DNA of 64,000 bases, from contig CAYZIS010000001.1 in the NCBI GenBank assembly GCA_964478545.1, positions 62,001-126,000 on the forward strand. The letters run 5' to 3'. Each line of letters opens with the position of its first letter. Position 1 is the first letter of the stretch. A model generated the notes under the pieces. The model did not search any database. It had not been told where the DNA came from and was given only the letters and a program-made list of their open reading frames with translations. Below, piece by piece: positions 35,072 to 43,095 of this stretch. Source of the DNA: DQWO01 sp964478545. Lineage in GTDB: Bacteria; Desulfobacterota; Anaeroferrophillalia; Anaeroferrophillales; Anaeroferrophillaceae. A program made the position numbers and the translations under genes.

Positions 35072-36118
35072 ATGAATGAGCGCATTTCCCGATCGGAAGC
35101 CCTGCAACTTTTTAAGGAAGAGGAACTTCTTTCTCTAGGCCGGCGGGCACATCACATCCGCCTGGCCAAGAGCCCTGAGAGCCAGGTCACCTTCGTCATT
35201 GATCGCAATATAAATTACAGCAACATCTGCATCTGTCAGTGTCGATTCTGTGCCTATTACCGGAAAGAGTCTGACCCTGAGGGCTACGTCCTGGACCGGG
35301 AAACGTTACACCAAAAAATCGCTGAAACCGTTGACTTGGGAGGTACTCAAATCCTGCTCCAGGGCGGCCTGCATCCTCATCTGACTATTGATTATTATGA
35401 GGACCTGCTGACAGATATAAAAAAGAACTTTCCCAGCATCCATATCCATGGCTTTTCCGCCCCGGAAATCTGGCACTTCAGCCAGCAATCCGACCTGAGC
35501 CTGGAAGAAACCATTTCCCGGCTGAAAGCGGCTGGCCTTGGCTCCATTCCCGGAGGTGGAGCGGAGATCCTGGATAACCGGGTACGCAGTCACATCAGCC
35601 CCAATAAAATCGGCTGGGAACAATGGATGCAGGTCATGGAGTACGCTCACCGGCAAGAACTTCGTTCCACCGCCACCATGATGTTCGGCACGGTTGAAAC
35701 CCCGGGGGAATTGGTTGATCACCTACTGCGGGTCCGTGAACTTCAGGACAAAACCGGTGGCTTCACCGCCTTTATTCCCTGGAGTTTTCAGCCGGATAAT
35801 ACCGATCTGCATAATGAAGTTCCCATCGCCGCAACGGGGGTCGATTATCTGCGGGTCCTGGCCCTATCACGCATTGTCCTGGATAATATTGATAATATCC
35901 AGGCTTCATGGGTAACCCAGGGAGCCAAGATGGCCCAGGTAGCCCTATATTTCGGGGCCAATGATTTCGGCAGTACCATGATCGAAGAAAATGTAGTCGC
36001 CGCTGCCGGAATCCATTTCCGCATGTCCCTTGAAGAGATGGTCTATACCATAAAAGAGGCCGGCTTTACGCCGGCCCAAAGAACCACTTTATACAAGATC
36101 ATTAAAAAGTTCCATTAA
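35072..36118 (+). CDS. mqnC: cyclic dehypoxanthine futalosine synthase (radical SAM)
   Basis: A 348-residue radical SAM enzyme that cyclises dehypoxanthine futalosine. The cluster motif CICQCRFCAYYR lies near residue 53, with DRNINYSN just before it and LLQGGLHPHLTIDYYEDLL and IHGFSAPEIWHFS downstream. The motifs separate it from its paralogue mqnE, which ends 28 bases upstream. mqnA, mqnB and mqnD are not in this window. Confidence 0.93.
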   Translation: MNERISRSEALQLFKEEELLSLGRRAHHIRLAKSPESQVTFVIDRNINYSNICICQCRFCAYYRKESDPEGYVLDRETLHQKIAETVDLGGTQILLQGGLHPHLTIDYYEDLLTDIKKNFPSIHIHGFSAPEIWHFSQQSDLSLEETISRLKAAGLGSIPGGGAEILDNRVRSHISPNKIGWEQWMQVMEYAHRQELRSTATMMFGTVETPGELVDHLLRVRELQDKTGGFTAFIPWSFQPDNTDLHNEVPIAATGVDYLRVLALSRIVLDNIDNIQASWVTQGAKMAQVALYFGANDFGSTMIEENVVAAAGIHFRMSLEEMVYTIKEAGFTPAQRTTLYKIIKKFH

Positions 36119-36168
36119 GAATTATACTAACGCAAGCTAACACCCTCAACCCAAAACAAAATTACCGG

Positions 36169-36335
36169 GATGTTCCGGCATGGCTCTCGTTCATTCTCGC
36201 CGGCCGTCCATGGCCGGCTCCGAGGCGTCCGCCGCGAATCACCGCCCTGGTGATTCGTTCGGCGGCCAATCCCGCTGCAAGCCAAGCCCGAACATCCTGT
36301 AATCATTAAACCAATAGCTAACTGCTCAATTCAGG
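36169..36335. repeat. family D copy (GC-rich palindromic) joined to a family A fragment
   Basis: 36169-36300 carries GATGTTCCGGCATGGCTC, GCCGGCCGTCCATGGCCGGC and GAATCACC...GGTGATTCG, with the inverse AAGCCCGAACATCC at the end. 36301-36335 (AATCATTAAACCAATAGC to CTCAATTCAGG) is one end of family A. The inverted GC-rich arms could end the converging mqnC and eno transcripts. Confidence 0.7.
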
Positions 36336-36340
36336 ATTGT

Positions 36341-37624
36341 CTATCTCAGGTTGTAGAACAACTCCCGACCAGGAAAGCGAGCCTGCTCTCCCAGCTCATC
36401 TTCAATGCGCATAAGTTGATTATATTTACAGATTCTATCGGTACGGGAAGCTGAACCAGTTTTAATCTGGCCGGTATTGAGCGCCACGACAAAATCAGCA
36501 ATGGTAGTATCCTCGGTTTCACCGGAACGATGTGATACTACGGCGGTATAACCGGCTTTTTTAGCCATCTCCACCGTTTCCATGGTTTCAGTCAACGTCC
36601 CGATCTGATTCAGTTTGATAAGAATGGAATTCGCTGATCCTTCCGCAATCCCCCGAGCCAACCGTTCAGGATTAGTGACAAAAATATCATCACCAACAAT
36701 CTGGATCTGTTTACCAAGGCGATCCATCATCAGTTTCCACCCATCCCAATCATCTTCATCCAAACCATCTTCTATGGAAATAATCGGATATTTCTCCACC
36801 AGATCGGCATAAAAATCCACCAGCCCGGCGGCATCCAGCACTTTGCCTTCAGCATCCAGATGATACTTGCCATCACGGTAAAAGGAACTGGCAGCCGAAT
36901 CAATGGCAATCATGATCTCCTTCCCTGGTTCGTAGCCTGCCTGACTGATAGCTTCAACTATCAGCTGGAATGCTTCTTCATTGGAGGTCAGGTTAGGAGC
37001 AAAACCACCCTCGTCACCAACCGCAGTATTATATCCCTTTGCTTTGAGAACCTTCTTCAAATTATGAAAGGTTTCCGCCCCCATCTGCAGGGCCTCGGCA
37101 AAACATCCGGCACCAACAGGCATAATCATGAATTCCTGAATATCAACATTATTATCAGCATGCTGACCGCCATTAAGAATATTCATCTGCGGTACCGGCA
37201 ACAGATGGGCATTGACCCCGCCGAGATACTGATAGAGTGGCAAGCTGAGAAAACCAGCTGCGGCCCTGGCCGCTGCCAGGGAAACACCCAGGATAGCATT
37301 AGCTCCGAGTTTTCCTTTATTGGGAGTCCCGTCCAATTCAATCATTGCCTGGTCCAGTTCACGCTGCCGGGTGGCATCAAAACCGATAACTTCCTCGGCA
37401 ATGATATCATTGACATTATCAACCGCCTGTAAAACCCCCTTGCCTAGATAACGGTCCTGGTCGCCATCCCGCAGTTCAACCGCTTCATGAATCCCGGTAG
37501 AAGCTCCGGAAGGCACCGCCGCCCGTCCTACAGCCCCACTTTCCAGCAATACCTCTACCTCAATGGTGGGGTTCCCCCGTGAATCCAATATTTCCATGGC
37601 TGCAACATCTACAATAAACGGCAT
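36341..37624 (-). CDS. eno: enolase
   Basis: A 427-residue glycolytic enzyme interconverting 2-phosphoglycerate and phosphoenolpyruvate. The N-terminal EILDSRGNPTIEVEV, AVPSGASTGIHEAVELRD, GDEGGFAPN and SIEDGLDEDDWDGW are present, and the signature ILIKLNQIGTLTET is near residue 338. The length is normal. It is monocistronic by context, convergent with mqnC across a repeat. Confidence 0.97.
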   Translation of the reverse strand: MPFIVDVAAMEILDSRGNPTIEVEVLLESGAVGRAAVPSGASTGIHEAVELRDGDQDRYLGKGVLQAVDNVNDIIAEEVIGFDATRQRELDQAMIELDGTPNKGKLGANAILGVSLAAARAAAGFLSLPLYQYLGGVNAHLLPVPQMNILNGGQHADNNVDIQEFMIMPVGAGCFAEALQMGAETFHNLKKVLKAKGYNTAVGDEGGFAPNLTSNEEAFQLIVEAISQAGYEPGKEIMIAIDSAASSFYRDGKYHLDAEGKVLDAAGLVDFYADLVEKYPIISIEDGLDEDDWDGWKLMMDRLGKQIQIVGDDIFVTNPERLARGIAEGSANSILIKLNQIGTLTETMETVEMAKKAGYTAVVSHRSGETEDTTIADFVVALNTGQIKTGSASRTDRICKYNQLMRIEDELGEQARFPGRELFYNLR

Positions 37625-37763
37625 AGCACGACTCCTTCCCGCCTGGCATCAACCAGGAATCATCAGATTGACCTAAATTCAAATATCTGTAGTTGTTATA
37701 AAGCAAATTTTTCAGCAAATAGCAAACCAATCCTGCACAAAATTAACTGCAAAGGGTAAAATC

Positions 37764-38066
37764 TTATGATTTACCTCCCATCCAGTCGTTAAAACGGTAA
37801 GCATGAAAGGCTTGGGGGTCCTGCTTACGAACGTCATCATCAGCTAAAGAGATGTTGATGTTTTCCAGATAAAAAACCATCAGTTGGTAGGCATGGGTAA
37901 TTTCTGCCAGAGCTGAAGCTTCATCTCCGTCAACGACAGAGCTGGTGGCATCAGGATGGAGACGTTTGGCCAGAAGGATATATCGCTCACGCAGAGTTTT
38001 TAATGAAATGCTATCTCCAAGACCAAGAGTTTTCCTGGCTCGGAGGATTTCAGCTAAATTTGACAT
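37764..38066 (-). CDS. small J-domain protein
   Basis: A 100-residue cytosolic protein that is essentially a J domain. The HPD motif is at residues 37-39 (AKRLHPDATS), with helix II before it (LKTLRERYILLAK) and ALAEITHAYQLM as helix III. J-domain proteins stimulate DnaK/HscA-type Hsp70s. It follows an HAD gene and an IscU/NifU-like scaffold gene on the same strand. An HscB-like role in iron-sulfur cluster transfer is therefore possible, although the HscB C-terminal IscU-binding helices are absent. Confidence 0.7.
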   Translation of the reverse strand: MSNLAEILRARKTLGLGDSISLKTLRERYILLAKRLHPDATSSVVDGDEASALAEITHAYQLMVFYLENINISLADDDVRKQDPQAFHAYRFNDWMGGKS

Positions 38067-38075
38067 AATCTGAAT

Positions 38076-38546
38076 TCAACGTCGAAGACCAGCGACAAGA
38101 CGAAGAGGATGGAGAAATAATTCTAACGCTGCTCCGGTTGACGGAACAATAAGATCGGCATGGGTAATGGTCAGGGGATGAGCACCTTCCTCACCAAGAA
38201 CACAGATGCCCAGGGCTGCACTTCGCAGCATCAAATGGTCATTGTAGCCGTTTCCCACCGCTGCAAGAGAAGAACTATCCCGGGAATCGATAAAATTTTT
38301 TTTCTCCAGAAAACCCGTCTGCCCTTTGAGCCGGCAGATCTCCAGCGGCAATCCGGCAAACATTGTCGCAGCCGTTCCAAAGGTGTCGGCAGTCAGGACA
38401 TAAACCTGCAACTTCCCGGCCAAGAGCATAAGAAGCTCACGATCCTTTGCAGCCAGCTCGCCGTCCACCGTCAGAGTACCATTCATATCAAAAACAATCC
38501 CCTCCAGGAGAATATCACTGCGACCGGGAATTTCAAGCTTTAGCAT
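38076..38546 (-). CDS. HAD-superfamily phosphatase-like protein
   Basis: A 156-residue HAD protein without a cap domain. Motif I is FDMNGTLTVDG (catalytic Asp near residue 19), motif II YVLTADTF and motif IV AVGNGYNDHLML. The pattern is closest to the catalytic P/N core of P-type ATPases found as free soluble phosphatases. The substrate is unknown. It overlaps the NifU-like gene by 14 bases and is followed by the J-domain gene. Confidence 0.8.
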   Translation of the reverse strand: MLKLEIPGRSDILLEGIVFDMNGTLTVDGELAAKDRELLMLLAGKLQVYVLTADTFGTAATMFAGLPLEICRLKGQTGFLEKKNFIDSRDSSSLAAVGNGYNDHLMLRSAALGICVLGEEGAHPLTITHADLIVPSTGAALELFLHPLRLVAGLRR

Positions 38547-38943
38547 TTTCCACCTCGCAGGGGGTAGTAATCCGCCGGAAAATATATTCGGAAACTGCCC
38601 GTTTCATGGCTTCAGGCCCCATGAGTGAACAATGTTTCTTCACCTCCGGCAATCCCCCCAAAGCTTCCACCACATCCTGATCATCAACCTCCAGAGCATC
38701 ACTTAAGAACTTTCCTTTGACCAGTTCGGTAAATACGCTGGTAGTGGCAATAGCATAAGGGCAGCCAAAAACCCGGGCAGCAATGTCAACTATACGTTCT
38801 TCTTCCAGCAATAATTGCAGCTCAATATAATCACCACAACTATCAGGGTCACCACCCCGACCAACCACCGTAGGATTGTCAATCTCTCCCATGTTCCTGG
38901 GGTTGGTAAAATGATCCCGAATTTTAGGATTTATGATTGCCAT
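38533..38943 (-). CDS. IscU/NifU N-terminal-type iron-sulfur scaffold
   Basis: A 136-residue scaffold protein for [2Fe-2S]/[4Fe-4S] assembly. The three ligand cysteines are present: C36 in DPDSCGDYIEL, C61 in RVFGCPYAIA and C105 in VKKHCSLMGPEA, with the conserved aspartate D38. It lacks the central ferredoxin and C-terminal Nfu domains of full NifU. The alanine-rich GCGSAIAS of classic IscU is replaced by GCPYAIAT, so it belongs to a divergent subgroup. No cysteine desulfurase gene is adjacent. Confidence 0.88.
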   Translation of the reverse strand: MAIINPKIRDHFTNPRNMGEIDNPTVVGRGGDPDSCGDYIELQLLLEEERIVDIAARVFGCPYAIATTSVFTELVKGKFLSDALEVDDQDVVEALGGLPEVKKHCSLMGPEAMKRAVSEYIFRRITTPCEVENAKA

Positions 38944-38963
38944 TTTTCACCTCAGAGCCATCC

Positions 38964-39113
38964 AGTGTCCATCCAGAAACTAATGTTCCTGGATGGGCTG
39001 TTAGCATTTAGCCCTCAACTTAACCAGTTATTTTTTCGATATTTTACTGAAAGCTGACTGCTGATCGCTGAAAGCGTTCATCAGGAAATAGACGTTTCCA
39101 GATGAACACTATC
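38964..39113. repeat. dispersed repeat family C, copy 3
   Basis: About 150 bp starting AGTGTCCATCCAGAAAC and ending CCAGATGAACACT, with internal CAACTTAACCAGTTATTTTT and CTGATCGCTGAAAGCGTTCA shared with copies at 21133 and 42508. It ends 10 bases before the stop codon of the radical SAM gene. Confidence 0.78.
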
Positions 39114-39122
39114 TAGACATCA

Positions 39123-40046
39123 TCATGCCACATAAAAAGTTATTCCCTCATGCACAGATGCCCTGACTGTACCCTCATTTTTTAACAAATCGAGAAACTT
39201 GACAACTTCCGCCGGGACCATCGCACAGGAAGCTGCCAGATCCTGAACCGTGCAGGGTCGTCGTTTAAGTGTATTAACAATCTGTTGCCGGCTATCCTGT
39301 TGACTTTGATTCAGTTGAGTGCTTCTGAATGAAGCGATGATCTCCGCCCGCTCCCCCCAACGTTTCTGCACCTGCTGCAAAAATTCCAGGGATACCGATT
39401 GCGCCTCCTGGTAGGCACCAGGTCGGGCAACCGTATTGAGCTGGATTTTATCGGGTTGTAGATCCTGAAAGGCTTTTGTCAACGCCTCCACCTCAGATTC
39501 AGAATCATTAATACCCCGGCAAAAGAGGATTTCAAGCCAGATTTCACCCTTAAATTCCTGTCTAAGAGCTGATAAACCGGAAAGTATTGAATCAATATGC
39601 ACCTGGTCAACGGGACGGTTCAAATGCTTAAAAACTTCAGGGGTTACCGCGTCAAGAGACGGAAGTATCACATCCACCGGCTGAACAGCTCGGCGAACTG
39701 CAGGATCATCCATAAGCGAGCTGTTGGTCAACAGAGCCAATGGCTTGCTGGTAATATCCTTTATCCCCAAGACAATATCAGCCAGATTAGTATGCAAGGT
39801 CGGTTCACCTGAACCTGACAAGGTCACATAATCACAGGAAGATTCTCCAGCTTCCTGGAAATGGGACCGCAACTCATCCAACACGGCCATGGTGGGAACA
39901 TATTCCCGCCGTTCGCTGGTATGGGAGGTTGTACGTCCCAGTTCGCAGTAGAGACAATCAAATGAACAAACCTTGTAAGGAACCAGATCCACACCCAGAG
40001 ACAGTCCCAGTCGGCGCGAAGGTACAGGACCAAAAAGATATTTCAT
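39123..40046 (-). CDS. radical SAM protein with C-terminal winged helix
   Basis: A 307-residue radical SAM enzyme. The cluster motif is CSFDCLYCELG near residue 27, with FGPVPSRRLGLSLG at the N-terminus and TLSGSGEPTLH in the barrel. It belongs to the COG0731-type group related to wyosine-synthesis proteins, but in bacteria the role is unknown. The last 70 residues (QIVNTLKRRPCTVQDLAA...) look like a winged-helix domain, an unusual addition suggesting nucleic-acid or protein binding. Confidence 0.8.
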   Translation of the reverse strand: MKYLFGPVPSRRLGLSLGVDLVPYKVCSFDCLYCELGRTTSHTSERREYVPTMAVLDELRSHFQEAGESSCDYVTLSGSGEPTLHTNLADIVLGIKDITSKPLALLTNSSLMDDPAVRRAVQPVDVILPSLDAVTPEVFKHLNRPVDQVHIDSILSGLSALRQEFKGEIWLEILFCRGINDSESEVEALTKAFQDLQPDKIQLNTVARPGAYQEAQSVSLEFLQQVQKRWGERAEIIASFRSTQLNQSQQDSRQQIVNTLKRRPCTVQDLAASCAMVPAEVVKFLDLLKNEGTVRASVHEGITFYVA

Positions 40047-40116
40047 ATACCAGACCGTATTTTATAACAAAGATTAATTTAACCGCGGAAAACATAATGA
40101 ACAACAGGAGGAAAAA

Positions 40117-40410
40117 TCAGTTTTCTGACAGGTAAGATTCCACCATAGCCTGCTGTTTATGTCCCTTAATGATAAATTTCAACTTGCGGATTCCCTCGAC
40201 TCTCTTCACCGCCTGTTTTATATCATCACCCAATTTGAAAATCAATGGGCAGACCGGTGATGAAGGTTCAAGGGTAATGGTGACATCCCCATCATCATTT
40301 ACCGTCAATTGGCGCAGTAAGGGAAGGTCGCTAACCGGCATTCCGGTGGAAGGATCTCGAACAACGGCGATGGCCTGATTAATTTTTTCTTTCAGGGAAA
40401 ATTCCAACAC
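40117..40410 (-). CDS. DUF59/MIP18-family iron-sulfur assembly protein
   Basis: A 97-residue protein of the MIP18/DUF59 fold: INQAIAVVRDPSTGMPVSDL at the start, DGDVTITLEPSSPVCPL with the single conserved cysteine near residue 62 (in the full reading frame), then a helix. Members (SufT, CIA2) aid iron-sulfur protein maturation and are often found near Mrp ATPases, as here. I start at the GTG preceded by GAGG; the upstream TTG is less likely. A family D repeat lies upstream. Confidence 0.82.
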   Translation of the reverse strand: MLEFSLKEKINQAIAVVRDPSTGMPVSDLPLLRQLTVNDDGDVTITLEPSSPVCPLIFKLGDDIKQAVKRVEGIRKLKFIIKGHKQQAMVESYLSEN

Positions 40411-40510
40411 TATAATCCTCAAATTGATGGCTTCTGAATAGCTAATCGTAAGCCACTGATATTATTCACTTTATTGTTATCTATATTTCGCGTTTATGGA
40501 ACAATTAAGA

Positions 40511-40673
40511 GATATCCAGGGCTTGGCTCCAAGCGGTTTTGGCCGCCGAACGAATCACCCGGCCGGTGATTCACGGCGGACGCCTCGGAAGCCGGCCTGT
40601 CTGCGTGCGGCACGCACCGACAGGCCATGGACGGCCGGCGAGAATGAGCGTGAGCCATGCCGGGACATCAATT
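40511..40673. repeat. dispersed repeat family D, copy (longest)
   Basis: About 163 bp, GC-rich, with CAGGGCTTGGCTCC, CGAATCACCCGGCCGGTGATTC, GCCATGGACGGCCGGCGAG and GAGCCATGCCGGGACATC. Inner arms are inverted (AATCACC/GGTGATT; GGCCTGTC/GACAGGCC). It fills the 347-base gap upstream of the DUF59 gene, and nothing else was seen in that gap. Confidence 0.75.
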
Positions 40674-40757
40674 TATGATTTATAAATGTGTGGCCACACA
40701 GAGCGGACTGATGGCGCTTCGTAAAAACTCCATCAAAATTAACGGCATCCTATTTCA

Positions 40758-41636
40758 TCACGCCGTCAGTTGTTTTTCCACTTCCTGCCACATTCGTCTC
40801 ACCACCTTGGTAACTGCCCCACATTCAAAATCAATAACATTCTGCCGGGCCACCAAAGCTTTGTTTACCAACGGCTCAAAAGGGAGTTCCCCAACTATCG
40901 CAATTCCAAGATTGGCACAATATTCCCGGATTTTCTGGGTATTTACCAGATTGATGGAATATTTATTAATACAGACCTGCACCGGGACCTGAAAATAGCG
41001 GCATAAATCTACCACCCTTTCCATATCATGGATTCCTGAAAGGGTTGGCTCGGTAACCACCAGGACCAGGGACGTACCGGTAATGGCCGCCGTTACCGGA
41101 CAGCCAATCCCTGGAGGACCGTCATTCACAATTAAAGACAATCCTTCTTCTTCTGCCAGTTTCTTGGCCTGCTGACGCACTAAAGTTACCAGCTTCCCGG
41201 AATTATCCTCGGCAATACCCAGTTTGGCATGTACCATCTTGCCATATGGTGTTTTAGAAATAAACCAGTTGCCATTCACCGAGTCAACCATGGAAATGGC
41301 CTTTTCCGGGCAGGCAAAGACACAGAGGGCACAATTATCACAGGCAAAAGAATTGATAATATAGCTCTGATCCGAATCCAGGTCAACAGCATTAAAACGG
41401 CAAACCTCCTGACAGGTACCACATTCAGTGCAAATTGATTTGTCCATCACCGGCGCACGACCACCAATAAAAGATTCCTGGTGCAAAACTTCCGGCTGCA
41501 GAATCAGGTGCAGATCAGCGGCATCAACATCACAATCCGTCATGATTTTATTCTTGCAGAGGGAAGCAAAAGCAGCAGTAATTGTTGTTTTCCCGGTACC
41601 ACCTTTACCGCTGACAATAGTCAATTCTTTTATCAT
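40758..41636 (-). CDS. MinD-type ATPase with inserted ferredoxin domain (COG1149), paralogue 1
   Basis: A 292-residue P-loop ATPase of the MinD/Mrp class. The deviant Walker A SGKGGTGKT is at residues 9-17. A two-cluster ferredoxin insert (CTECGTCQEVC and CDNCALCVFACP) occupies about 73-110, followed by NDGPPGIGCPV. Such ATPases form part of the orange-protein (ORP) cluster of Desulfovibrio. A 4-base overlap couples it to its paralogue just upstream. It probably loads or moves metal clusters. Regulation is not visible. Confidence 0.9.
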   Translation of the reverse strand: MIKELTIVSGKGGTGKTTITAAFASLCKNKIMTDCDVDAADLHLILQPEVLHQESFIGGRAPVMDKSICTECGTCQEVCRFNAVDLDSDQSYIINSFACDNCALCVFACPEKAISMVDSVNGNWFISKTPYGKMVHAKLGIAEDNSGKLVTLVRQQAKKLAEEEGLSLIVNDGPPGIGCPVTAAITGTSLVLVVTEPTLSGIHDMERVVDLCRYFQVPVQVCINKYSINLVNTQKIREYCANLGIAIVGELPFEPLVNKALVARQNVIDFECGAVTKVVRRMWQEVEKQLTA

Positions 41637-42481
41637 GATTGTAACTCCTTGTGAATGGCAACCAGCAGCTGCCTGAACTGGTCTTTGGCTTCAGGATTCT
41701 CAGTCACATAAGAGATGCCCTTGGAATAGGCAAAAGCCAGATCCGGATTATAGGGAATTTCCATCAGCAGGGGGATATTTTCCCGTTGGCAATATTCAAC
41801 CACTGACTGATCACCACTGTCCGATCGATTAATAATCACCCCGAAAGGGATCTTCATCTGCCGGACAACACCGACAGCCAGTTCCAGGTCGTTAAGCCCG
41901 AATGGAGTTGGTTCCGTTACCAGCAGACAAAAGTCAGCCCCATTCAAGGTCTGAATCACCGGGCAGGAAGTTCCCGGAGGAGCATCCATAATCACCGTCC
42001 TGGACGGCTCAGCATAGGTTTTAGCTTTTTTGATCAGGGGCGGAGACATGGGTTCCCCAACATTAAGCACACCCTGACAAAAAGCCAGATCATCACCTTC
42101 CTGGGGTACAATACCTCTTTCCACCACCCCAATAATTTTTTCTCCCTCACTAATGGCCTTTTCCGGACAAACATAACTGCAAACTCCACAGCCATGGCAG
42201 AGCTCGGGGAAAACCATCACCCGGTCTTTCAATACCGCCAAGGCATTAAACTCACAGTCTCTCGCACAAATACCGCAATAGGTACAAAGGGAATTATCGA
42301 TCAGCGGAAGAGGCACACCAACATCCTGTTTTTCCTGGATGTCAGCCTTGAGAAAAAGATTTCCATTGGGTTCTTCCACATCACAATCAATATACTGGGC
42401 ATGGGGAATGGAAAGGGCAAGATTAGTGGCAATTGTTGTCTTGCCCGTTCCTCCTTTACCACTGGCAATCGCGATAATCAT
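41633..42481 (-). CDS. MinD-type ATPase with inserted ferredoxin domain (COG1149), paralogue 2
   Basis: A 282-residue paralogue of the downstream gene. Walker A is SGKGGTGKT at residues 7-15, the ferredoxin insert is CTYCGICARDC and CHGCGVCSYVCP (about 67-105), and the switch segment is MDAPPGTSCPV. Two such genes in tandem are the arrangement found in ORP gene sets, suggesting a heterodimeric ATPase. The N-terminus MIIAIASGKGG follows GGAGAAAAA. Confidence 0.9.
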   Translation of the reverse strand: MIIAIASGKGGTGKTTIATNLALSIPHAQYIDCDVEEPNGNLFLKADIQEKQDVGVPLPLIDNSLCTYCGICARDCEFNALAVLKDRVMVFPELCHGCGVCSYVCPEKAISEGEKIIGVVERGIVPQEGDDLAFCQGVLNVGEPMSPPLIKKAKTYAEPSRTVIMDAPPGTSCPVIQTLNGADFCLLVTEPTPFGLNDLELAVGVVRQMKIPFGVIINRSDSGDQSVVEYCQRENIPLLMEIPYNPDLAFAYSKGISYVTENPEAKDQFRQLLVAIHKELQS

Positions 42482-42827
42482 AAATATTTTTCTCCTGTTT
42501 CTAAGCTAGTTTCCATCCGGAAACTGATGTTTCCGGATGGGCTGTTAGCTATCAGCTTAACCAGTTATTTTTTCAATATTTTACTGAAAGCTGATCGCTG
42601 AAAGCGTTCATCAGAAAATAAACATTTCCGGATGAACACAGGCTATAAATACCATGCTCTATCTTCCAAGCACAGTGTCCGATTCCGCTACCCCACTAAC
42701 CGACAGTTTTTTTGCGGGCTGCGTAAAGCGGATGAAACCCTGGCACTCCTGAACAAGAGAGCCAGGGCACCTATCCCTGATTATTGAATGATGTCAGGGA
42801 CATATCAGAGATTGAAATAACGATCTT
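42482..42827. repeat. noncoding gap with family C copy 4 and hairpins
   Basis: 42508-42640 is family C (GTTTCCATCCGGAAACTG, then CATTTCCGGATGAACAC at the far end). Further along, CCCTGGC pairs with GCCAGGG (about 42735-42768) and CCCTGA with TCAGGG (about 42775-42800). They could end the DUF5320/NifX-like transcript on the minus strand or structure the leader of the ATPase pair. No gene is visible and no known riboswitch was recognised. Confidence 0.6.
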
Positions 42828-43064
42828 CTACCAGCGACGTCCACCGCCGGCACGACCACGACCGCCACCAAAGGCACGACCACGACCGCCACCTCTTGGC
42901 AAACCACCGCGACCAACCCCATAATATACTGGCTGGCCGCCAACCGGCTGCCCAACCATAGGACTGGGAGATACTTGACCAACTGCTGGACGGGCACAAT
43001 AACCCATTGCCCGACCGGTCATCGACCCTTGACCCTGAGGTCCTGTTCCATCAAATCCTGGCAT
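42828..43064 (-). CDS. DUF5320-type small glycine-rich protein 1
   Basis: A 78-residue protein beginning MPGFDGTGPQGQGSMTGRAM with GYC, the conserved DUF5320 N-terminus found beside NifX/ORP-like genes in anaerobes. The tail is rich in glycine and arginine (GGRGRAFGGGRGRAGGG). A strong AAGGAGGTG precedes this ATG. The longer frame upstream is an artefact of the repeat in the neighbouring gene. Its function is unknown. It could be a small metal-binding or RNA-binding partner. Confidence 0.85.
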   Translation of the reverse strand: MPGFDGTGPQGQGSMTGRAMGYCARPAVGQVSPSPMVGQPVGGQPVYYGVGRGGLPRGGGRGRAFGGGRGRAGGGRRW

Positions 43065-43095
43065 AGCTATCACCTCCTTCTCTAGAAATTTCCAA

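Noticed and set aside
42640..42827. Riboswitch-like folding in the gap between the ATPase pair and the DUF5320 gene.
   Set aside because: Only two short hairpins are visible and no conserved riboswitch core was recognised, so it is described as noncoding with hairpins only.
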